Notes under the pieces: generated by a model | Database searches by the model: none | Seen by the model: only the letters and a program-made list of their open reading frames with translations | Told to the model about the DNA's origin: nothing | Origin: Erythrobacter sp. | Lineage (GTDB): Bacteria > Pseudomonadota > Alphaproteobacteria > Sphingomonadales > Sphingomonadaceae | NCBI GenBank assembly: GCA_023653115.1 | Contig: JAMNXO010000002.1 | Span: forward strand, 124,001 to 188,000 | Length of the DNA stretch: 64,000 nt | Reading direction: 5' to 3' | Made by a program: the position numbers and the translations under genes | Shown: piece by piece, positions 1 through 9,778 of the stretch | Numbering within the stretch: the first letter of the stretch is position 1 | Layout of the letters: each line of letters starts with the position of its first letter

Positions 1-1
1 G

Positions 2-1024
2 TTCGCCTTCTCGCCCGCCGCTTCGGATGAGCCGACGCTGTTCCCCGAGACCCTGCCGATGGCGTTCAAGCGCGCTGATACGCTGCGCTATGGCGAAAAC
101 CCGCACCAGGCGGCAGCGATCTATGTCCCCCAGGTGGTCGGCACGCGCGGCGTTCCGCAGGCGGCGCAGTTGCAGGGCAAGGAGCTGAGCTACAACAACC
201 TGAACGATGCCGATGCCGCCTTGGAACTGGCGGCAGAGTTCGCCGGACAGGCGCCTGCCGTGGTGATCGTCAAGCACGCCAACCCTTGCGGCGTGGCGCA
301 GGGCGGCTCGCTGCTCGCTGCGTGGGAAGCGGCGCTGGCCTGCGATTCGGTGTCGGCATTCGGCGGGATCGTCGCCGTGAACACCGAACTCGACGGGGCG
401 ACTGCCGAAGCCATCTCCGCGATCTTCACCGAAGTCGTGATCGCGCCGTCGGTGAGCGCCGAGGCGCGCGAGATTTTCGCCAAGAAGAAGAACCTGCGCC
501 TGCTTGAATGTGGCCAGCTCCCGAACCCGCGCCGCGGCGGCCTTGCGATGAAGACCATCGCGGGCGGGATGCTGATCCAGTCGCGCGATGCCGGCGCGAT
601 TACGGCGGATGATCTCAAGGTCGTCACCAAGCGCGCGCCGACCGATCAGGAACTCAAGGACTGTCTGTTCGCCTGGACCGTGGCCCGCCACGTCAAGTCC
701 AACGCGATTGTCTATGCCAAGGACGGCGCGACCGCAGGCATCGGCGCTGGCCAGATGAACCGCCGCGATTCAGCCCGCATCGCTGCGATCAAGGCTGCCG
801 AGGCCGCTGAAACCTATGGCTGGGACGCGGCGCGCACCGTGGGCAGCGCGGTGGCCTCCGATGCCTTCTTCCCCTTCGCCGACGGCCTGCTCGCCGCCGC
901 CGAAGCGGGCGCGACCGCAGTGATCCAGCCGGGCGGCTCGATCCGCGACGACGAGGTTATCGCCGCCGCCGACGAAGCGGGCCTCGCGATGGTCTTCACC
1001 GGGATGCGGCATTTCCGGCATTAA
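2..1024 (+). CDS. purH: Bifunctional phosphoribosylaminoimidazolecarboxamide formyltransferase/IMP cyclohydrolase, C-terminal part (truncated by window start)
   Basis: Open frame from base 2; [17 protein letters not shown] and [10 protein letters not shown]...GGSIRD..VI motifs typical of PurH. Confidence 0.96.
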   Translation, partial: FAFSPAASDEPTLFPETLPMAFKRADTLRYGENPHQAAAIYVPQVVGTRGVPQAAQLQGKELSYNNLNDADAALELAAEFAGQAPAVVIVKHANPCGVAQGGSLLAAWEAALACDSVSAFGGIVAVNTELDGATAEAISAIFTEVVIAPSVSAEAREIFAKKKNLRLLECGQLPNPRRGGLAMKTIAGGMLIQSRDAGAITADDLKVVTKRAPTDQELKDCLFAWTVARHVKSNAIVYAKDGATAGIGAGQMNRRDSARIAAIKAAEAAETYGWDAARTVGSAVASDAFFPFADGLLAAAEAGATAVIQPGGSIRDDEVIAAADEAGLAMVFTGMRHFRH

Positions 1025-1068
1025 TTTTTGCCCTACCGCTTCGCTACTTGAGGGCGTTTATGTGTTGC

Positions 1069-1164
1069 GAAGGCGCCTCCGCGCCTTCGTCCTCGGTGCT
1101 GTCTCAATCCCTGCGGGCTTGAGCACCTGCGGCTCGCGCGCGTGCGCTCGCGGCCCTTTGGGCC
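1069..1164 (+). repeat. 96-bp interspersed structured element, copy A
   Basis: Ungapped alignment to the reverse complement of 14096-14191; 60/67 identity over 1098-1164, and hairpin GAAGGCGC-CTCC-GCGCCTTC aligned to GTGCCCGC-CTCC-GCGGGCAC. Confidence 0.75.
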
Positions 1165-1367
1165 GGCTTGCGCTGCGGCTTTTTCGCTTGGCCGCTTTCC
1201 GTGCACCGCTCGGCCTGCGGGGCGCGTAAGCGCAACTATTCTTCATGCTTCTCGTAACTAGATGACCCTGCGCGTCGTAACAGAGCCTGTCAGACGCGTT
1301 CATCCCGGCGCAATTCGGCTTCGGGCATGGCGGCGTCAGATACCAGAACACGAAAACGAGCCCACCG

Positions 1368-1556
1368 ATGCGCCTCTTCTCCTCCGACCTGTTCCGCAAT
1401 TTCTCGATCGGTTTCGTGCTCGGCGCGCTGCTGGTGGCTGGCGCCAATGCCCGCGACGGGGACAGCGGCCTGTCCTCGCCCGCCCGCGCCGCATCGATGC
1501 CTGATCTGGTGCAGCCCACCGCCGAATTCGCCATTCCTGCCGAGGCAGCTCTCTGA
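1368..1556 (+). CDS. Small hypothetical membrane/secreted protein
   Basis: 62 aa with N-terminal hydrophobic segment; stop overlaps the msrA start. Confidence 0.5.
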   Translation: MRLFSSDLFRNFSIGFVLGALLVAGANARDGDSGLSSPARAASMPDLVQPTAEFAIPAEAAL

Positions 1557-2239
1557 TGCGCCCGCTTGGTGCACTGGTGGCCGCTGCCGCCCTCGCGCTT
1601 TCGGCCTGCGCCGGCCCGGCGATCGCGGCCGAGGAACCGGTCAACACCCCCGCCGCCACCCGCACCGCCAAGGAGGCCAAGGGCCTCAAGACAGCGATCT
1701 TTGCCGGCGGCTGTTTCTGGGGCGTTGAAGGCGTGTTCAGCCATGTGAAGGGCGTGACGTCAGCCGTCTCGGGCTTCCACGGCGGCACCGCGGCAACCGC
1801 CACCTATGACACCATCACCGCAGGCGGCACGGCCCACGCCGAATCGGTGAAGATCACCTATGATCCGGCCGTGGTGCGCTATGACGAGCTGCTGCGGATC
1901 TTCTTTGCCGTGGTCGCCGATCCCACGCTCAAGAACCGCCAGGGTCCGGATGTTGGCACACATTATCGCAGCGCGATTGTGCCGATGAACAAGGAACAGG
2001 CCGCCGTTGCCCAGGCCTATCTCGCCCAGCTCGGGAAATCGGGGCTGTGGGCCAAGCCGATCGTCACCCGGATCGAGGCCTACAAGGCGTTCTACCCGGC
2101 CGAGGGTTACCATCAAGACTTCATGGCCGTGAACCCGCGCCACGGCTACATCGTCCGCTGGGATGCGCCCAAGGTTGCTGCGCTGAAGGCCATGTTCCCG
2201 AACCACTACCGGGCGAGCTTCCTGCGCGACGCGGGATAA
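1556..2239 (+). CDS. msrA: Peptide-methionine (S)-S-oxide reductase with N-terminal export/lipoprotein signal
   Basis: GGCFWGVEGVF catalytic motif, YHQDF near C-terminus; LALSACAGP lipobox-like signal. Confidence 0.95.
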   Translation: MRPLGALVAAAALALSACAGPAIAAEEPVNTPAATRTAKEAKGLKTAIFAGGCFWGVEGVFSHVKGVTSAVSGFHGGTAATATYDTITAGGTAHAESVKITYDPAVVRYDELLRIFFAVVADPTLKNRQGPDVGTHYRSAIVPMNKEQAAVAQAYLAQLGKSGLWAKPIVTRIEAYKAFYPAEGYHQDFMAVNPRHGYIVRWDAPKVAALKAMFPNHYRASFLRDAG

Positions 2240-2288
2240 TCCGGTTCACGCTTGGCGAAAGGGCGTTGCCGCGCCTATATTCGCAGCC

Positions 2289-2771
2289 ATGGGCCAGCAC
2301 GCACATCACGCCTCTTCAGGGCACACGCACCACGAACACCGCGGCGAAAGCCTGATCGAGGCCGCCGCCCGCGCGCTCGCCGAGGCGGGCGAGCAGTGGA
2401 CCACCATGCGCGAAACCGTGTTTGCCGAGCTTGCCCGGCACGAACGCCCGGTCTCGGCCTATGACATTGCCGACAATCTTTCCGCCGCACGCGGCAAGCG
2501 CGTCGCGCCCAATTCGGTCTACCGCATCCTCGATGTGTTCGTGGCGAACAACCTCGCGCTGCGGGTCGAAAGCGCCAATGCCTATCTCGCCAACACCCAC
2601 CCGGGCTGCGCGCATGATTGCATTTTTCTCGTCTGTGACGAATGCGGCGAGGCCGCCCATGTCGATGATGAAGAGGTGAGCCGCGCGGTCCGCGCCATCG
2701 CCGCCGCCCGCGAATTCAAGGCGGAACGACCGGTGTTGGAGATCCGCGGCTTGTGCAAGGCTTGCACCTGA
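2289..2771 (+). CDS. Fur-family transcriptional regulator (Zur-like)
   Basis: Winged-helix ...SAYDIADNL...NSVYRILD..., CDECG...CKACT zinc ligands, His-rich N-terminus MGQHAHHASSGHTHHEH. Confidence 0.88.
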   Translation: MGQHAHHASSGHTHHEHRGESLIEAAARALAEAGEQWTTMRETVFAELARHERPVSAYDIADNLSAARGKRVAPNSVYRILDVFVANNLALRVESANAYLANTHPGCAHDCIFLVCDECGEAAHVDDEEVSRAVRAIAAAREFKAERPVLEIRGLCKACT

Positions 2772-2841
2772 GGGCTGCGAAATTTGCGCGTGATCAACGC
2801 TGAATCGACAGGCTGGTTCCCAATGTGTAAAGCTGGTCGCT

Positions 2842-4764
2842 ATGACACAACCGCCTTACACGCCTTTGCTGGATCTGGTTAACACCCCCGACGATCTGCG
2901 CCGCCTCAAGCCTGAACAGCTCCGCCAACTCGCCGACGAACTGCGCACCGAGATGATCGATGCGGTCAGCACTTCTGGCGGGCATCTGGGTTCGGGGCTG
3001 GGCGTGGTCGAGCTGACAGTCGCGCTCCACTATGTGTTCAACACCCCGCAGGACAAGCTGGTGTGGGACGTGGGCCACCAGTGCTATCCGCACAAGATCA
3101 TCACCGGCCGGCGTGACCGGATCCGCACCCTGCGCCAGGGCGGTGGCCTTTCGGGCTTCACCAAGCGTTCGGAGAGCGAATACGATCCCTTCGGCGCCGC
3201 GCACTCCTCCACCTCGATTTCCGCAGCGCTGGGCTTTGCTATCGCCAACAAGCTCCAGAACCGCCCGGGGCGCGGCATTGCCGTGATCGGCGATGGCTCG
3301 ATGAGTGCAGGGATGGCTTACGAGGCGATGAATAACGCTGCCGAAGCGGGCAACCGCCTCGTGGTGATCCTCAACGACAATGACATGTCGATTGCGCCGC
3401 CGGTGGGCGGGCTTTCGGCCTATCTCGCGCGCATGGTCTCCTCGAGCGAATATCTCGGCATCCGCAGCCTCGCCAGCCGCGCCGTCAAGAAGATGAGCCG
3501 CCGCCTGCACGACACCATCGGCAAGGCCGAGGAATTCACCCGCGGCATGGTGACCGGCGGGACGCTGTTTGAAGAACTGGGCTTCTACTATGTCGGCCCG
3601 ATCGACGGGCACAATCTCGATCACCTGCTGCCGGTGCTCGAGAACGTGCGCGATACCTCGGAAGGTCCGGTGCTGATCCATGTCGTCACCGAAAAGGGCA
3701 AGGGCTACGCACCGGCCGAAAACAGCGCCGACAAGTATCACGGCGTGCCCAAGTTCAACGTCGTCACCGGCGAAAAGTCGAAGAGCGCCGCCGGCCCGCC
3801 GGCCTATCAGGATGTGTTCGGCATGACGCTCGCCAAGCTGGCCGACAGCGATCCGCGCATCTGTGCGATCACTGCCGCGATGCCGTCCGGCACCGGGGTC
3901 GACAAGTTTGCCAAGGCGCACCCCACCCGCACCTTCGATGTCGGCATTGCCGAGCAGCACGCGGTGACCTTCGCTGCCGGGATGGCAGCCGAGGGTATGC
4001 GGCCATTCGCGGCGATCTATTCGACCTTCCTTCAGCGCGCTTACGATCAGGTGGTGCACGATGTGTGCATCCAGAACCTGCCGGTGCGCTTCGCGATTGA
4101 CCGCGCAGGCCTGGTCGGCGCTGACGGGGCGACCCATGCGGGGAGCTTTGACGTCACCTATCTTGCCACCCTGCCCAACATGGTGGTGATGGCGGCAGCC
4201 GACGAAGCCGAGCTGGTCCACATGACCTACACGGCCGCCGAATATGACGACGGCCCGATCGCCTTCCGCTATCCGCGCGGCGGCGGCACCGGTGTGCCCC
4301 TGCCCGAGGTTCCGCAGAAGCTCGAAATCGGCAAGGGCCGCCTGGTGCGCGAAGGCACCAAGGTCGCGATCCTCTCGCTCGGCACCCGCCTGACCGAGGC
4401 CTTGAAGGCTGCCGATACGCTGGAGGCCAAGGGACTCTCGACCACGGTGGCCGACATGCGCTTTGCCAAGCCGCTCGACGAAGACCTGATCGCCCGCCTG
4501 ATGCGCACCCACGAGGTGGTGATCACGGTGGAAGAAGGCTCAATCGGCGGGCTCGGCGCGCATGTGCTGACCTTTGCCAGCGATGAAGGCCTGACCGACA
4601 ACGGATTGAAGGTGCGCACGCTGCGCCTGCCCGATACCTTCATCGATCACGACGATCCGATGAAGCAGTATGACGAGGCCGGCCTCAACGCGCCGCAGAT
4701 CGTGGATACGGTGCTGAAAGCGCTGAAGCACAACAGCACCGCGATCGAGGAAGCGCGGGCTTAA
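2842..4764 (+). CDS. dxs: 1-deoxy-D-xylulose-5-phosphate synthase
   Basis: Full-length Dxs; [56 protein letters not shown]. Confidence 0.98.
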   Translation: MTQPPYTPLLDLVNTPDDLRRLKPEQLRQLADELRTEMIDAVSTSGGHLGSGLGVVELTVALHYVFNTPQDKLVWDVGHQCYPHKIITGRRDRIRTLRQGGGLSGFTKRSESEYDPFGAAHSSTSISAALGFAIANKLQNRPGRGIAVIGDGSMSAGMAYEAMNNAAEAGNRLVVILNDNDMSIAPPVGGLSAYLARMVSSSEYLGIRSLASRAVKKMSRRLHDTIGKAEEFTRGMVTGGTLFEELGFYYVGPIDGHNLDHLLPVLENVRDTSEGPVLIHVVTEKGKGYAPAENSADKYHGVPKFNVVTGEKSKSAAGPPAYQDVFGMTLAKLADSDPRICAITAAMPSGTGVDKFAKAHPTRTFDVGIAEQHAVTFAAGMAAEGMRPFAAIYSTFLQRAYDQVVHDVCIQNLPVRFAIDRAGLVGADGATHAGSFDVTYLATLPNMVVMAAADEAELVHMTYTAAEYDDGPIAFRYPRGGGTGVPLPEVPQKLEIGKGRLVREGTKVAILSLGTRLTEALKAADTLEAKGLSTTVADMRFAKPLDEDLIARLMRTHEVVITVEEGSIGGLGAHVLTFASDEGLTDNGLKVRTLRLPDTFIDHDDPMKQYDEAGLNAPQIVDTVLKALKHNSTAIEEARA

Positions 4765-4768
4765 GCCG

Positions 4769-5308
4769 GTGGGCGAGGGTGTGGCTGCGCCGTTTGTGGC
4801 GCGCTTCTCCATCGCCAAGCTGCTGGGCTGGATCGCGCTGAGCGGCGCGATGGCGGCGCCGGCATTGGTCATCGCCATCGCCGGCTGGCAAGGCTCGCAG
4901 CCTTTCGCGCTGGCGCTCGGCGGGGCGGGGGTGCTGTTCTTCGGCGGGATCGCGGCGGCACATATCCTCCGCCTGTTCGACCGGCGGCCGCAGGTGATCA
5001 TCGATGCCGACGGACTTTACGTGCGCGCGCATGGCGAAAAGCGCATCGCGCTGCGCTCGATCAAGGGTGTGCACACGGATGTGGGGCGGCTGAGCCTGAC
5101 TCTGCACAAGCACACCAAATACCCGATCGAGACCCGCCACCGCCGGATCATTTACCGCATCAACGGCAGCGCTGCACGGGGCTTCTTTGGCGATGTGTGG
5201 ATCTGGTCGAACCAGCTCGATCACCCGCGCGATGCCTTTCTCGAGGCGATCGCGACCCATCGGCCCATGACCGAATTCGAGAAGCAGCTCGCCGAGCTTA
5301 GCGCGTAG
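4769..5308 (+). CDS. Hypothetical membrane protein (two N-terminal TM segments)
   Basis: ORF directly downstream of dxs; hydrophobic helices. Confidence 0.7.
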   Translation: MGEGVAAPFVARFSIAKLLGWIALSGAMAAPALVIAIAGWQGSQPFALALGGAGVLFFGGIAAAHILRLFDRRPQVIIDADGLYVRAHGEKRIALRSIKGVHTDVGRLSLTLHKHTKYPIETRHRRIIYRINGSAARGFFGDVWIWSNQLDHPRDAFLEAIATHRPMTEFEKQLAELSA

Positions 5309-6254
5309 CCGCGCCGCTGCGTGCAGTCAGCTGCACCTGTTCGATCAGCGATAGCGGCGGCGCGTCTGTCGTGCCCGTTTCCAGCGGGGGTTCGGGATCA
5401 AGGGCCTCTTCGCCCACCACCTCGCCCTTGAGCTCGGCGATCGCGCGCGCACGCTTGGCCAGATAGGTGTCGCGCCGCACGGCATAGGGATCATCCGAGG
5501 CCGCGATTTCGGCGAGCTCTGCGTCGAACTCCAGCCTTTGGTCGAGCCCGTTGACGACGAAATAGGTCGCGGCATAGGCGGGCTTATTGAAGGGCTTGCC
5601 CACCGCAAAGGGGAGCAGCGCCTGATCCAATGTGCTGCCGATAATGTCGCGCAAGCTCGTCGCGCCGGTCACCGGCAGATAGAGATACGGCCCCGGCCCC
5701 ACCCCGTAAAAGCCCGCTGTGTTGGCAAAGCCATTGCGGCGATAGGGGATGCCGATGCCGGGTTTGCCGGCGATGTCGATCAGCCCGCCGATCCCCAGCG
5801 TCGAATTGATCGCCAGCCGCCCGAGGCTGCCGAACGCCTTGCCGACCTTGCCTTGCAGGAGGAAATTGAGCGCATTGCTCGGCTCGCCCAGATTGCGCAC
5901 GACATTGCCAAGGCCGTCGCGGATCGGCTCGGGCAGCCCGTCGCGATAGGCATAGGCGATCGGTTCGATCACCGCGTCATCGACCGCCTGGGTGATGCGG
6001 TAGCTTGTCGCGTTGAGTTGCTCGGCCGGATCACCTGCGGGCGGGCCATATTCGCCCTCAACCACGATCTCGCCGCTGTTGTCCTCGGGCGGAGTCTCGC
6101 CTTCTGCCGGCGGCTGTGTCTGCGCTGCGGCCTGCAGCGACCATGTGAGCGGGGCCACTTGGTAATCAGTAGCGGGCAACGCCGGAGCGCCCGGCACCGC
6201 GAGGGCGGCGCTCAGCAGGGGCTGCGAGACTGTCAAAAACGCAAGGTTGGGCAT
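5298..6254 (-). CDS. mlaA: MlaA/VacJ-family outer-membrane lipid asymmetry protein
   Basis: LGEPSNALNFLLQGK...RLAINSTLGIGGLIDIA...GPGPYLYLPVTG...RD; start chosen at MPNLAFL. Confidence 0.9.
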   Translation of the reverse strand: MPNLAFLTVSQPLLSAALAVPGAPALPATDYQVAPLTWSLQAAAQTQPPAEGETPPEDNSGEIVVEGEYGPPAGDPAEQLNATSYRITQAVDDAVIEPIAYAYRDGLPEPIRDGLGNVVRNLGEPSNALNFLLQGKVGKAFGSLGRLAINSTLGIGGLIDIAGKPGIGIPYRRNGFANTAGFYGVGPGPYLYLPVTGATSLRDIIGSTLDQALLPFAVGKPFNKPAYAATYFVVNGLDQRLEFDAELAEIAASDDPYAVRRDTYLAKRARAIAELKGEVVGEEALDPEPPLETGTTDAPPLSLIEQVQLTARSGAATR

Positions 6255-6331
6255 GGCGATCCTTTGTTCCCCTCTTGCGGGCCGGCGCCTATACAAAGGC
6301 TGAATTGATTGTCGCAAAAGTGCAAGGTCTT

Positions 6332-7129
6332 ATGTCCCTGATCCAGATCACCCGTGAAGGCCCCGTCACCATCCTCACGCTTGACCGCGCGGAGAGCATG
6401 AACCCTTTGGGCGCTCCGGGCGACGGGGATGAGTTTGTGCGGGTGGCGAATGCGATCAACCGCGATATGGAATGCCGCGTGGTGATCCTCACCGGCGCGG
6501 GCCGGGCGTTCAGCGCGGGCGGCGATATCAAGGCGATGCAGGGCAAGACCGGCACCTTCGGCGGCACTGCTCCGGCGATTTCGGATGGCTATCGCGACAA
6601 TATCCACCTGATGCTGCGCGCGCTCTATGGCCTGCGCGTGCCGGTGATCGCGGCGGTCAACGGCCCGGCGATCGGCCTCGGCTGCGATGTTGCCTGCCTT
6701 GCCGATATCCGGATCGCCAGCGAGAACGCGAAGTTCGGGGTGACCTTCCTCAAGCTCGGGATCATCCCCGGCGATGGCGGCACGTGGATCCTCCCCCGCG
6801 TGATCGGGATGAGCCGCGCGGCCGAACTGTTCTACACCGGCGATGTGATCGATGCGGCCACCGCGAAGGAGTGGGGCCTTGTCAGCCGGGTGGTCGCGCC
6901 CGAAGCCCTGATGGACGAGGCCCGCGCGCTCGCCGCCAAGATCGCCCTGCTTCCCCCCCATGCGCTGCGCCACACCAAGAACCTGCTGCGGCAGGGCCAG
7001 CAGGTCAGCTATGACAGCGCGCTCGAAATGGCGGCGAACACGCAGGCCATGATGCACACCACCGCCGATCATGCCGAAGGGGTCGCCGCGCTGATCGAAA
7101 AGCGTGCGGCGGTGTTCAAGGGGGACTGA
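6332..7129 (+). CDS. Enoyl-CoA hydratase/isomerase family protein
   Basis: Crotonase fold: GAGRAFSAGGDIKAMQ, NGPAIGLGCDVACLADIRIAS. Confidence 0.93.
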   Translation: MSLIQITREGPVTILTLDRAESMNPLGAPGDGDEFVRVANAINRDMECRVVILTGAGRAFSAGGDIKAMQGKTGTFGGTAPAISDGYRDNIHLMLRALYGLRVPVIAAVNGPAIGLGCDVACLADIRIASENAKFGVTFLKLGIIPGDGGTWILPRVIGMSRAAELFYTGDVIDAATAKEWGLVSRVVAPEALMDEARALAAKIALLPPHALRHTKNLLRQGQQVSYDSALEMAANTQAMMHTTADHAEGVAALIEKRAAVFKGD

Positions 7130-7209
7130 CCACCCGCCCCGCCTCCCCACCCGGCCACCATAGCATGATGGTATCATTGGTGGCCGGGTGGGGAGGCGGG
7201 GCGGGTGGT
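7129..7209. repeat. Palindromic repeat element, copy 1 (perfect 32-bp arms, 17-nt spacer)
   Basis: ACCACCCGCCCCGCCTCCCCACCCGGCCACCA / TGGTGGCCGGGTGGGGAGGCGGGGCGGGTGGT; related copies at 12999 and 34045. Confidence 0.92.
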
Positions 7210-7240
7210 GAGCGACCAAGCCCTGTTCAGGGGCGAGTAG

Positions 7241-7918
7241 CTAGCCGAGCCACTTCCACGCCCCTGCCGGGATGCCCGCCATCCACAGGTGCAGCCAGCT
7301 GCCCGCCAGCCACAGCACTGCGCCGCCGATCAGCGGAAGCGGGCCGACAGCAAGGAGCTTGCCCCAGCGCGGCCAGTAGCTGGTCTTGCTTTCCCATTCC
7401 GCCCAGGCGGCGCCCATCAGCGCCTCCTTCTTGGCGTCCTGCAATTTCGCGCCGACCAGCGCGAGCACGCCCATCGCGGCGGCCGTCACCAGTGTGCGCA
7501 GGCTCCAAAACAGGATGATGTGCGAGGCTGCCCACAGCCCGATCGCCCACATCATCGGGTGGCGCGTGACGATGAACACGCCCTTGGGCGCGGCGCGTGC
7601 CTGCGCGTCGGCCATCGGGGTCGGAAGAGCGGGGTTGCCGATGAAGGAACCGGCCAGCAGGATCATCGCCACCAAGGTGAGCAGCGAGGCGATGATCCAG
7701 CCCGCCTCGCCCGAGCCGCCGAGGTCACCGCCGGGCGCGGCCTTGAAGGCATGGGCAACCCAGCCCAGCGCGGCGAAACTGACCACCGTGTAGGCGAGCG
7801 TGAAACCCTTGTCCCCCAGCGCCCGCACCATCGGCGCGCGCAGGGGATGCGACATGGCAAAGTGGCTGCCGACAAAGGCCGTATTGGCCGCGATGAGTGC
7901 GATAATTGCGCTGTCCAT
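7241..7918 (-). CDS. NnrU family membrane protein
   Basis: Multi-TM; RHPMMWAIGLWAASH motif typical of NnrU. Confidence 0.88.
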   Translation of the reverse strand: MDSAIIALIAANTAFVGSHFAMSHPLRAPMVRALGDKGFTLAYTVVSFAALGWVAHAFKAAPGGDLGGSGEAGWIIASLLTLVAMILLAGSFIGNPALPTPMADAQARAAPKGVFIVTRHPMMWAIGLWAASHIILFWSLRTLVTAAAMGVLALVGAKLQDAKKEALMGAAWAEWESKTSYWPRWGKLLAVGPLPLIGGAVLWLAGSWLHLWMAGIPAGAWKWLG

Positions 7919-7946
7919 GCTGTCTCCCCTCAAGAAAGGGGCAAGA

Positions 7947-8459
7947 CTAGCCTTCGATGGCGATCAGTTCCACCTTGAACACCAGTGTCGCATTGGGCGG
8001 GATCGGCCCGCGCCCGACGGGGCCGTAGGCGAGGTCTGACGGGATCGCGATCTCGATGGTTTCCCCCACACCCATGTTCGGGATGGCGCGCTGCCACCCT
8101 TCGACCAGCCGGCCGAGCGGGAACGTCGCCGGCGTGCCGCGCGCATAGGAGCTGTCGAACACCGTCCCGTCGAGCAAGCGCCCTTCGTAATGGACCGTGA
8201 TCATATCGGCGACGGTCGGCTTGCGATCGGACGCGCGATAGGTGATCCAGCGCCAGCGCACCCCGCCTTCGACGAAATGCCAGCCGTCTTCGGCCGTCAG
8301 CCCCAGCAGATAGATCTGCTGCTGGGCGTGCCATGCCGGGCTTTGCGCATCGCTTGTCGCCCCGGCTTCGGCCTGCCCGTCCTGCGCCTGTCCGGGCTGA
8401 ACGGCGAGCAGCAGCGAAGCGGCAAGCGCAGCGGCGATCGGCTTTGATAGCGGCCGCAT
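7947..8459 (-). CDS. FKBP-type peptidyl-prolyl cis-trans isomerase (exported)
   Basis: VHYEGRLLDGTVFDSSYARG...GWQRAIPNMGVGE...IPSDLAYGP...IPPNATLVFKVELI. Confidence 0.93.
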   Translation of the reverse strand: MRPLSKPIAAALAASLLLAVQPGQAQDGQAEAGATSDAQSPAWHAQQQIYLLGLTAEDGWHFVEGGVRWRWITYRASDRKPTVADMITVHYEGRLLDGTVFDSSYARGTPATFPLGRLVEGWQRAIPNMGVGETIEIAIPSDLAYGPVGRGPIPPNATLVFKVELIAIEG

Positions 8460-9778
8460 TACCAGTCGTAAGCCTTGGGCAGGTCGCTCTCGTCGAGATC
8501 GCGGTAACGATCGCGCAGGCCGCTCTGGTGGCTTTCGAGGCTTTGCTTGACCCCGCCGATGAACACCTGGGTCGGCACCGAGCCGACTTCAAGCGGATCA
8601 CCGTCCCATACCACCACATCGCCGAGTGCGCCGGGCTTCAGCACGCCGGCCTTGCCGCCCATGCCGCTGATCTCGGCCGGGACCGAGCTGATCGCGGCGA
8701 AGGCTTTGCCCCATTCCATGCCTGTCGCCCCCGGCACGCGGTTCAGCGCGACCAGATTGCCTGCCACCTGCTGCAAGCGGCGCGGGTTCTGCATGGCCGA
8801 GGCATTGATCGCGACCTTCACGCCGGCGCGCGCCAGGCGGCCGGCATTGCTCTGGGTCGCGCCCAGTTGCTCGAAGGTTTCGGGGAGGTCATTGAGGCCA
8901 TTGGCGATCACCGGCACGCCGGCAGCGGCAATGGCCTCGGCCACCAGCCAGCCTTCGGAAGCACCGACCAGCACCAGATCGAGCTTGGGATAGTCGCCCT
9001 TCAGCGCCAGCACGGCGCGGATATCCGCCGCCCGTTCGACCGCGACGTAGAGCTTCTGCGTCCCCGTCACCACCGGCACCAGCGCTTCGGCATCGAAGCG
9101 GCTGAGCAGCACTTCGTCATTCTTGCCGATCTCGGTGGTCTCGGGAATGCCGGTCTTGCCGACCAGCGCCTGCGCCTCGCGCAAGGCGGCACGGAGCAGC
9201 ACATGGGCCGCCACGCGGCTGCCACCGGCGCGCTGTCCGCCGCCTTCGCCAAGGTCGACCATCTGGAACGCGCGGGCCTGCATCACGGCCTTGGCATCGC
9301 CATCCAGATCGATGATCGCGCCTTGCCCGGCGAAGATCGACCCGGAGGGCAAGGTCGTTGTCGCCGCACGGGTGATCCCCGCTGCACGGTGGACAAGGAT
9401 ATGCTGCGAGGTGGGATTGATGCTGGCGGCGGCATCGAGCGCGGCGCTGAACGGCGATCCGCTCGCCGTGATGTCGTTGGACTCGCCCACCGCCGAAACG
9501 TCGGCAAGGCCGAGCGAGGTGACCGTCGCAAAGATCCCGGGGGTGACCCAGGCTCCGCCGGCGTCGATCACCACGTCGGTGGTGAACGCCTGGCCGGGGG
9601 CGGGTTTGCCCGCGAACACGACCTTGCCATCATCCACAATCACTGCGCCGCCTTCGATCGGAGCGCTGCCATCACCCAGCACAAGCCGGGCATTGGTGAT
9701 CACCATGTCTTGCGCCAGAGCGGGCGCGGCGGCGCAAAGGGCGACGGCGCTGGCCGCCAGAGGAAGGAGGCGCTTCAT
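8459..9778 (-). CDS. Amidohydrolase family protein (exported)
   Basis: Signal peptide; VITNARLVLGDGSAPIEGGAVIV...GALGDVVVWDGDPLE; coupled to neighbours by short overlaps. Confidence 0.88.
   Translation of the reverse strand: MKRLLPLAASAVALCAAAPALAQDMVITNARLVLGDGSAPIEGGAVIVDDGKVVFAGKPAPGQAFTTDVVIDAGGAWVTPGIFATVTSLGLADVSAVGESNDITASGSPFSAALDAAASINPTSQHILVHRAAGITRAATTTLPSGSIFAGQGAIIDLDGDAKAVMQARAFQMVDLGEGGGQRAGGSRVAAHVLLRAALREAQALVGKTGIPETTEIGKNDEVLLSRFDAEALVPVVTGTQKLYVAVERAADIRAVLALKGDYPKLDLVLVGASEGWLVAEAIAAAGVPVIANGLNDLPETFEQLGATQSNAGRLARAGVKVAINASAMQNPRRLQQVAGNLVALNRVPGATGMEWGKAFAAISSVPAEISGMGGKAGVLKPGALGDVVVWDGDPLEVGSVPTQVFIGGVKQSLESHQSGLRDRYRDLDESDLPKAYDW

Noticed and set aside
2794-4512. 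572-aa minus-strand ORF
   Set aside because: Fully antisense to dxs; low-complexity H/R/G/A-rich translation typical of high-GC shadow ORFs.
7129-7209. Palindrome as an ordinary Rho-independent terminator of the enoyl-CoA hydratase gene
   Set aside because: Arms are far longer than a terminator needs, no U-tract follows, and near-identical copies occur in unrelated contexts. Incidental termination is possible, but a repeat family explains it better.
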